NCBI GenBank assembly: GCA_963556495.2
Contig: OY747710.1
Span: forward strand, 3,792,001 to 3,856,000
Reading direction: 5' to 3'
DNA length: 64,000 bases
Source: Valencia hispanica
Lineage: Eukaryota; Chordata; Actinopteri; Cyprinodontiformes; Valenciidae
A program made the translations under genes and the position numbers. Below, one piece after another: positions 57,167 to 64,000 of this stretch (positions are counted from its first letter, which is position 1; each line of letters opens with the position of its first letter). The notes below the pieces were generated by a model. That model made no database searches, was not told the DNA's origin, and was given only the letters and a program-made list of their open reading frames with translations.

Positions 57167-57330
57167 GTATATATATATATATATATATATACGTATATAT
57201 ATATACGTATATATATACGTATATATATATATATATATATATAATATATCATAAAGTCTCCCCTGTATCGTGATACATATCATATAGCCAGATTTTTACC
57301 AATACACATACCTACTATCGAATGTTATTT
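56776..57330. mobile_element. Miniature element holding an AT microsatellite
   Basis: 'aatatcgatacgccgatata' and 'tcgcgatattttat' at the left, and 'gtatcgtgatacatatc' with 'ttaccaatacacatacctac' at the right, are typical of a hAT-like fish miniature element. The (TA)n run with 'cgta' variants spans 57,091-57,246. Confidence 0.5.
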
Positions 57331-57979
57331 TAAAAATTGATGGGGAAAAAAATTATTGTAACAAGATTTTTTTGACTGATAAAAATATATCTGATCTGGC
57401 CTCAAAGCTTTCTATATCAAAGATGTATTTAATGCCTTAAAATAAAAATCATTAAAAGAAACTATAATAAAAAAATCATACAATATGATTAGATTCTGTC
57501 TCTCATGATGAAAATCACAAACCTCTCCATTCTTTGAAATCTGTGGTGTATCACATCCTATCTGACCATTTAGCAAAAAGAGTTTCTACACTAGATGTTT
57601 AGGCCCATGTTTTACCAGCCGTCTGTCATCACTTTGGCTTCCTCTAATATCTTTAGGAAAACCTATAAAAGGCTACAGACGTAAAAATGTTTTATAAGCT
57701 GAATCGCATCGTTCCCTGTTAACGGGAGTTGGATCTGTCGGCAGCCTTCCCTCTGCAGCTCGTGTGCAGTAGGTGACGGCATCCACCCACATGGCCCCCT
57801 GGACTATTCTTATCATCGCCATGGTGACGATGATGACAAAGCCTCTGCTCTGCTGCATCCAGCAGGTCCGACTGATCTGCGTTCCTGAGAGGCAACGTCA
57901 TCTGTCGAAGACGTGAGAGAACTTCTGGGGGAGACGCCACATCTAGACGTGTTCAGCTAAACGTGCTCCCACCACATAC
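57331..57979. other. Intron DNA before the mtmr11 donor
   Basis: Nothing recognised. Minus-strand ORFs at 57,673-57,940 lie in the intron, downstream of the donor, and have no domain. Confidence 0.4.
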
Positions 57980-58297
57980 CTGAGCATGCAGCGCCCCCCG
58001 CAGGTAGCACTCCCTCCAAAGGCTCATGCACGGAGCCATCAGGAGGGGCAGCAGGGGCTCGTACGGATCCAGAGGTCCCTTGGGTCCGGAGGTGGCGGGG
58101 ATGCTCTGGGGAAACTCGGTCAGGGCCCACGCTTTCAGCAGCCTCTCCAGGCCGGGCACATTCTCAGAGGACAGCGCCCTCCGGTGGCTCTTTCTGTATA
58201 CGCCCGAACTGCCGCTGCGCCACGGAGGCATGTTTGCGGGGCAGGTGAAGGCGCCTCGGGACAGCAGGAACACCGAGCCGGGGATGGTGTCGGCCAG
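57980..58297 (-). CDS. mtmr11: Myotubularin-related protein 11-like, penultimate exon
   Basis: A 106-codon exon, phase 0 at both ends, between the acceptor 'gcttgtgtctctgtccccag' and the donor 'ctcag|gtatgt'. It reads LADTIPGSVFLLSRGAFTCP, then PPWRSGSSGVYRKSHRRALS, LERLLKAWALTEFP and LLPLLMAPCMSLWRECYLRG, ending ALHAQ. The last part corresponds to the conserved 'LLLP...W..RYLRW.PEAQ' segment near the C-terminus of MTMR10/11/12 (comparison from memory). mtmr11 is preferred because it neighbours SV2A on the same strand in mammals. MTMR10 or MTMR12 cannot be excluded by sequence alone. The phosphatase-like and PH-GRAM domains would be encoded beyond the right edge; no such exon was seen in 58.3-64 kb. 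Confidence 0.7.
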
Positions 58298-58749
58298 CTG
58301 GGGACAGAGACACAAGCAGAAGTAAAAAATATTCAGACTGTAAAACTTTGAGCTATTATAACAGCAACACTGAGCAAAGACTTAACCTCTAAAGACCTCT
58401 AATTTTCTCAACTAAAAGAGCTGGTGTTGCAACGTGGCTACTGTAAAACAACATTTTAACGTTTAATTCATCCATTCAGATTACTACTCTTTCATCAAAA
58501 TCAGGACATATTGCATGTAAGAAAAATAAAGTGCAAACTTTTAGATGTTAGAAACATTGTTGACTCAGGTAAAGAACATCTGTCCCAGATCCATCTTATA
58601 AACAGGTAGTGTGGCCAGGTGAGATGCTGCAGCGCTTTGGTTCTGGATACTCTATAGCAATACAACGCTGTATGGTTGCCTGACTGGGAGATATCATGGT
58701 TTTGTTTGAAATTTGTAAAACTATCAAAATAAAATTATATTAAATAATA
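58298..58749. other. mtmr11 intron, no feature
   Basis: Non-coding sequence upstream (gene sense) of the penultimate exon. Confidence 0.4.
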
Positions 58750-59654
58750 TTAAAGGAGCTGTATGTAAGATTGTGGCCAAAACTGGTACTGCAATCACTT
58801 TCAAATGACTGTAGAGCGATGTATCCCTCCCGACTCGAGGTTGCCAGATAGGCTGCAGGAACGTAGGCTGCTACAAGGAGCTTCCAATGGCAAGTAACGA
58901 GTCCTACACAGTACGTTTTTTTCTGTTAATTATGTTTAATTATAATGACAAGGAAACAGGCTCTGATAATGCATCGCTAATGTTAGCAATGGCGACTCGC
59001 CGTTTTTATTTCCCAAACAATTCCTTACCTTTTCAATTCGATGACCTTCCTCCTCCATATGCGCTAATGTAACGTCACTTTGCACGAACATGCATAACTT
59101 TGTTCGACTGTCATTAATATTTGAAATGTCCATTTACATGAAGTACAAGTTAGCCAAACATAGATGAATCTTAGCTGTCCAGGAGAAAATTACCCACATT
59201 GGCGTCTCTCTTCAAATTCTTTTCAGTCGTCTCCATCTTGTAAAGGCATCTCTTATACAAATCCCTGTTTTATTTCGGACTTTGTCACGACGTATTTCTG
59301 AATGATAACGACGTCTTTTAGGTGTAGTAACGTTAGACATTTTTTATCACATAAACACTTTTGTAGCTGCAGCTGCAGCAACTAGAGCAGAGCTGGCAAC
59401 CCCGATGCTGAAACACTCCTGACTTTGTGATTGGTAGATAGGTGGAGGGCGGAGCTTCAGGCCAAAACACAAGATGACATCATCAACATCAGTTGAGGGG
59501 TGCAACTTCACTTTTTAAATGACAATATCCTGGCCGTACTGCTGTTGTCAGTGATATAAGTATTTGAAATGAACATGATTTCTTAATGTCTAGTGACATA
59601 TCAGGGTCATTTTATGATTAAATGAAATACATTTCTTACATACAGCTCCTTTAA
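58750..59654. mobile_element. TTAA-flanked non-autonomous DNA transposon
   Basis: 'aggagctgtatgtaaga' at the left and 'tcttacatacagctcct' at the right are perfect inverted repeats (17 bp, 21 bp with flanks), bounded by TTAA at 58,750-58,753 and 59,651-59,654. TTAA targets are used by piggyBac- and Kolobok-type elements. No transposase is present; short ORFs inside have no domain. Confidence 0.85.
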
Positions 59655-60224
59655 GTAGTAGTAGTGATAGCATTAGTAAAATTATAGATATATTAAAATT
59701 TTTAAAAACCTTGCCTTTTATGGAATGGATATCACAGACTAATTACAGTCTGCAGTCAGCAAGCAAAATACTAATCAACTTTCTACTTGGACTGTTCTAT
59801 AAATGTTTTTTTTCTTAATTTTTATGGATGAAATCTCTGAATTTAAGCTTTGCCTGTTCAAATACATGAGAGAGCGTTGAGGCGAGGCAATGATGAGCTG
59901 CGTCACACGCTGAATGTTGTAAACAGCTGACTCATGCCCACTGCTGTCTGTCTTCATAGCGCCAGTATACGTGTTTGATTACACATGATGACGTTCCTCC
60001 ATCTCTCTAAAATATTTAATGACTAATCATCCTTAAATGCGCAGGGTGGCACAACGGGCTCTTCTGAACTGAAAACATCCAGTAGGAATTAGGGTTGCCA
60101 CAAACCAATTATTTTGGTTTATTAGTCGACTAAACTAAACGTTTATCCCACCAGCACGCTAACCATCATTAGCTTCTAACTTGAAGTGTTATCTCTGAGT
60201 GTTATGCACCATCTTAGAAATAAA
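59655..60224. other. No recognisable feature
   Basis: AT-rich intron or intergenic DNA. Confidence 0.35.
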
Positions 60225-60475
60225 AACAATCCAAAAACCGCTTAAATCTGATTCCCCTCCATGTTTGTTTACATTTCATGGAACAGGAAATGCCGTTCAG
60301 AGCTTCTTGATGCAGCGCCACCACAGGCGAGGAGGTAAACATGTTGCTCAAAAGCTTTTGGTCCGTTTGACAAGGAGAGGCGTGAATGCAAACCGCACCA
60401 CCTAAAAAAGAAACCATGTTGCTATTTTGGTTCATAATTGAGCCGAGTCTACTGGAGTATCAGGTGTGTTTGCGA
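60225..60475 (+). mobile_element. Non-autonomous DNA transposon-like repeat R3, copy 2
   Basis: 'ccatgtttgtttacatttca', 'tggaacaggaa', 'gcgccaccacaggcgaggag' and 'catgttgctcaaaagctttt' match 15,930-16,050. The right end 'tatcaggtgtg' also matches. The left third is missing. Confidence 0.65.
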
Positions 60476-61190
60476 CCTAAATGTTTCAATTAGGGTAAAA
60501 ACTGAAATATTAGCTACTGTTTTGGGTTTTAAATATGTGTACACCTGACTACAGAGGAGCCAGCGCCTCACCAGCGCGTCGCTGGTTCAAACACTCAGCA
60601 ATCGGTGCGTTTTTGGAACATTTTTGCAGGTGAAGAAAACGCTGAAGCTCAGAGGGAAGAATAAATACACGAGGCTTTCTCTGTGAAGGTTTGCAGGAAG
60701 TCTCTGTGTTAATCTGAGGTATCGAATCTAAAAGTAGACGTTCGTCTGTCGTGAGTATAAAAACAGACCTTTGGTAACAATGCAAAAGGCAATTGGTTTG
60801 CAAGGGCAAACCAGAACATTCTGAAGACCACAAACATCTGCCTAAAAGTTCCTCTAGAATTAGAGTCATTGAGCTGCTGGAGGGAGAAAATAACTCATGT
60901 TTCCCTTCAGCTGATAGAAGGATTATGGGTCTATGTGTCGTCTGCAGAAAGAGACACAATCATGTCTTGTTGTGCTGTTGGTCTCACAAATCGCTTTGAT
61001 AAAAAACAAGAAAACTTTAAACCAAACGCACAGGTTCTATAGAATTCCCTCGACTTGCACCGTTTCAAGGCAAACAAAAGACATCTTTGGTTGCAAGCTA
61101 CCAGAAGAAGCGACTGGAAGAGCAGATGATTAAAAATGCAACAATCTGCAGCAGGACCTGTTTTATCACGAGGTGAAAAACTGTTGTAGT
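60476..61190. other. No gene recognised
   Basis: A 136-codon minus-strand ORF (60,549-60,959) has no recognised domain and no convincing acceptor/donor pair. It was considered as an mtmr11 exon but does not resemble the family. Confidence 0.35.
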
Positions 61191-62665
61191 TAGGGATGAG
61201 CAACTGTCTTCCTCGATCATCGGGAGAGTTAACGATCGATTTTCGATTAATCATTGATATTTTTATATTAAAATTCATTGTTCATAGGCTATATTAAAAT
61301 GCAGTGAGTAATAGCGTGTTTCCTCATTGAGATCTTCATTACAAGTGGGACACCTTGGGTGGCAGTTAAACAGAATTAATTCACGGTAGTTGCACAAAGA
61401 AAATATGTGCTATAAGCAGCGGAGCCGACAGCTAAAAGACAATACTCATTAACACAACTGACGCTCATATTTTTTTTTTTCTCCAAAAAAGTAAAAAAGA
61501 AAAGAAAAAAAAAAGTCACATTAAACAATAACTTAATAAAAAAAATATAATACTTATACGTCTGATAGTTTTGTGTTACATTTGGCAAAAAGAGTTGAGA
61601 AAGAGGATGAGAGAGATCAGCGTACCTAACAATGAATTAGGCTCATTAACAGAGTAAAAAAGACCCCAAAAAAAGAAACCGTAACTTATATATAACTTTA
61701 GCAGCAGTCAACTGATTTTTGTTGAGAAAGATGAGCATGTTAACAAGCGCTGGGGTCAGAAGCGAAAGCAGCCTGGTGACCAGACTGACGGTCATCAGGC
61801 TGCTGTCGCGTCTGACCTGCAGCGCCGAGATCACCTGCTGTGAGGGACAGACGTCGCTGTGAGGGACAGACGTCGCTGTGAGAGACAGACGTCGCTGTGA
61901 GGGACAGACGTCGCTGTGAGGGGACATACGTCGCTGTGAGGGACAGACGTCGCTGTGAGGGGACAGACGTCGCTGTGAGGGACAGACGTCGCTGTGAGGG
62001 ACAGACGTCGCTGTGAGGGGACAGACGTCGCTGTGAGGGGACAGACGTCGCTGTGAGGGGACAGACGTCGCTGTGAGGGGACAGACGTCGCTGTGAGGGA
62101 CAGACGTCGCTGTGAGGGGACAGACGTCGCTGTGAGGGGACAGACGTCGCTGTGAGGGGACAGACGTCGCTGTGAGGGGACAGACGTGGCTGTGAGGGGA
62201 CAGACGTCGCTGTGAGGGGACAGACGTCGCTGTGAGGGGACAGACGTCGCTGTGAGGGACAGACGTCGCTGTGAGGGGACAGACGTGGCTGTGAGGGGAC
62301 AGACGTCGCTGTGAGGGGACAGACGTCGCTGTGAGGGGACAGACGTCGCTGTGAGGGGACAGACGTCGCTGTGAGGGACAGACGTCGCTGTGAGGGGACA
62401 GACGTCGCTGTGAGGGACAGACGTCGCTGTGAGGGACAGACGTCGCTGTGAGGGGACAGACGTCGTTGTGAGGGGACAGACGTCGCTGTGAGGGGACAGA
62501 CGTCGCTGTGAGGGGACAGATGTCGCTGTGATACACATACCTCTGTACTAACTTGGCAAGCATCTGGAATCTTGTTTGATTCATTTTCCACCAGTCTGTA
62601 AAATGTCATCGATGAAATTCTTAATGATCAATTAATCGATCGTCGATTAATTATGCCCATCCCTA
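61191..62665 (-). mobile_element. hAT element with perfect 8-bp target duplication
   Basis: The ends 'tagggatgagcaactg' and 'atgcccatcccta' are inverted, with subterminal 'cgatcgattttcgattaat' mirrored by 'attaatcgatcgtcgattaa'. GTTGTAGT at 61,183-61,190 and at 62,666-62,673 is an exact 8-bp duplication, the hAT hallmark. On the minus strand remnants of the transposase C-terminus survive: LAKLVQRY (about 62,530-62,560), CITATSVPSQR and VNMLIFLNKN (61,711-61,743). The rest of the transposase is gone, so the element is non-autonomous. Confidence 0.9.
61842..62531 (-). repeat. 19/20-bp minisatellite inside the hAT element
   Basis: About 35 units of 'gtgaggggacagacgtcgct' (20 bp), with 19-bp units lacking one G and a few variants (for example 'acgtggct' at 62,187 and 62,286, 'catacgtc' at 61,925). 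On the minus strand the unit has no stop in any frame, so three overlapping 235-312 codon ORFs appear. The unit equals the transposase segment coding ATSVPS plus the following Q/E-R. Confidence 0.95.
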
Positions 62666-62673
62666 GTTGTAGT

Positions 62674-62989
62674 ACACCGACAGCATCACTGACCAACACT
62701 GCAACTGCAAGATGACCGAAAACAACAACAATGGGAACGAGAGCTAATTTAAAAAGGGACTGCGTCCGTTTTTCCAGCTAGGTTGTGCGCGGATCAGCTG
62801 TGTGTATAAATACTCCGTCTATAGGAAGGTCAAAAAACATCTTTAAAGTGATTTTCTTGCATGTCATGAAGCCCAAAATGCAGCTATATTTTTCCTCAAC
62901 TTGATAGGTAAAAGATCATAATTTAAATGATCAAGCCTAAAAGGTTGCATTTAATTCACTAACGAAAAAAGGTTTTAAATTTATTAAGT
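62674..62989. other. No recognisable feature
   Basis: Short non-coding stretch right of the hAT insertion. Confidence 0.35.
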
Positions 62990-63100
62990 GTTACACACCC
63001 TTCACTTTTTTTAAATCACCAAATCATGTAAAGCACCTTGAATTACCCTGCTGTTGAAAGTGTGCTATACAGATAAAATCGCCTTGCCTTGCCTTTACTT
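62990..63100 (+). mobile_element. LINE 3' tail, 'gccttgcct' family
   Basis: 'aaagcaccttgaattaccct', 'gttgaaagtgtgctatacag' and 'cgccttgccttgcct' match the tails at 1,262-1,562 and 9,060-9,342. Confidence 0.7.
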
Positions 63101-64000
63101 GTAGGTGCGACATGCAATGTTGTATTATATTCTTTTAACTGTATTTATTGTTACTTTTTACGTATTTATACTTGTTTTTTAACATTTACTGTTTTGTTTT
63201 TAAGCATTTTTATACATCGTTGACTTTTAAGAGTTCTGCAAAATTATTCCAATATGCATGGACTTTTTTGGTTTATGCATAAATGGCGAATAAAGTACCT
63301 TGAACTATTCGCTCTCATATTCACAGTTCTAGTGGTAATTTCACTTTAAAACAGTAATTGTAACAAACGCAAAATTTATTGTGGTAATTATTAAAATCAT
63401 TCATTATTAAATTCCTTGTCGTAACTGAGGAGGGGTCTGATGGTGAGTTTTTAATGGAACCGTCTTCTGATGTGCCTCAGACTTTAAGAAATTCAGCCAG
63501 AATTTATTTTTACGTGTTTTGGTAAAAATAAAATTGGAAGAAAAAAATTTAGTGTTAAAGCATGAAAAATAAAAATAAAATATTACACATAAACTCAGGA
63601 ATGAATCCTGATGTTTAGAACTATTCACATTTAAACCTGGTAGTAAGTATCTTAAGGAAGCAGATTGCATTCACTTGGAAAAAAAGAAGAAAAAAAGCAT
63701 TTTTACAACGTAATAACGACTTAATTTAATTAATAAATCAAGCTCTGTTTTTCCGGTTTTTCTGAAATAATGAGATAAACGGTGGGGGGCAGAAAATCCA
63801 ATGGGGCTTTATGCCTGAACAGGCACAAAATCCTCCAGTGTCTGCACAAAGTGGACCAACTAATAATGCTCCTGTTTACATAGTTTAGAGACTAAAGTAT
63901 TTAGTTCCAGTTTGCCAATCCCGAAACAAAGTAAAAGTGAATTAAACTCAACAAACTGGACATGCTGTTGCCAGTCTATCGTGATTATTTCGTTAATTCA
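63101..64000. other. No gene recognised; possible LINE tail at 63,240-63,305
   Basis: 'cgaataaagtaccttgaact' resembles another LINE 3' end. The remainder is AT-rich, with an 87-codon minus-strand ORF that has no domain. Confidence 0.35.

Larger units (their letters stand above)
48561..57979 (-). other. mtmr11: Last intron of mtmr11 (transposon-filled)
   Basis: It runs from the donor 'catgctcag|gtatgt' at 57,979 to the acceptor at 48,561, about 9.4 kb, phase 0 at both ends. Most of it is an L1-type LINE with a Tc1 insertion plus other repeats. Confidence 0.65.

Noticed and set aside
60549..60959. 136-codon minus-strand ORF considered as an upstream mtmr11 exon.
   Set aside because: No similarity to the myotubularin region expected just before the penultimate exon, and no convincing splice sites at its ends.
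61842..62531. CRISPR-like array.
   Set aside because: The units are directly contiguous with no unique spacers, and the genome is eukaryotic.
61646..62609. Three overlapping minus-strand ORFs of 235-312 codons rich in SQRRLSPHSDVCP-type repeats, looking like a repetitive protein.
   Set aside because: They are three frames of one stop-free 19/20-bp tandem unit. Unit length is not a multiple of three and no codon constraint is visible. The array lies inside a non-autonomous hAT element.

Overview
This window is nuclear DNA from a ray-finned fish, probably a spiny-rayed teleost. Exons are short and have canonical GT/AG borders. The non-coding DNA is packed with Tc1-like elements, hAT-type miniature elements, L2/Rex1-type and L1-type LINEs and AT/CA microsatellites typical of teleosts. 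Nothing prokaryotic or plasmid-like was seen.

Three host genes are supported. (1) sv2a (synaptic vesicle glycoprotein 2A), minus strand: one coding exon (14,621-15,230, with 5'UTR to 15,378) and a probable non-coding first exon with a GC-box promoter near 36.8-36.97 kb. Its remaining exons must lie left of base 1. (2) A compact two-exon plus-strand gene (43,237-43,319 and 45,855-46,194) encoding a 140-aa RING-finger protein that I cannot name. A short upstream ORF ends on its start codon. (3) The last two exons of a catalytically inactive-type myotubularin, minus strand (57,980-58,297 and 48,132-48,560), best matched to mtmr11. From memory, the order sv2a - mtmr11, both on one strand, agrees with human 1q21, but the RING gene sits where SF3B4 would be. 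The RING gene and mtmr11 are convergent, with poly(A) signals about 30 bp apart near 46.65 kb.

Almost all other DNA is intron or intergenic sequence built of nested transposons. 1-14.6 kb is the intron after the sv2a coding exon: a LINE tail split by a Tc1 element, an inverted repeat pair, hAT-like miniature elements. 15.4-36.8 kb is sv2a intron 1: an L2-type LINE with only two internal stop codons sitting inside a hAT-like element, a decayed Tc1 copy, and an 11-bp minisatellite. 37.5-39.2 kb is a large fold-back element made of AAATATTT-rich tandem units. 48.6-58.0 kb is the last mtmr11 intron, holding an L1-type LINE interrupted by a full-length Tc1 copy whose 339-codon ORF has lost two of three catalytic acids. 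61.2-62.7 kb is a hAT element with a perfect 8-bp target duplication whose transposase C-terminal coding region has grown into about 35 tandem 19/20-bp units.

The host genes share no pathway visible here beyond their neighbourhood: a synaptic vesicle transporter-like protein, a possible ubiquitin ligase and a phosphoinositide-phosphatase-like adaptor. The most unusual content is in the repeats: fold-back elements with internal tandem arrays, a minisatellite born from a transposase motif, and a four-copy repeat family that I cannot assign to a class and that is always in the same orientation.
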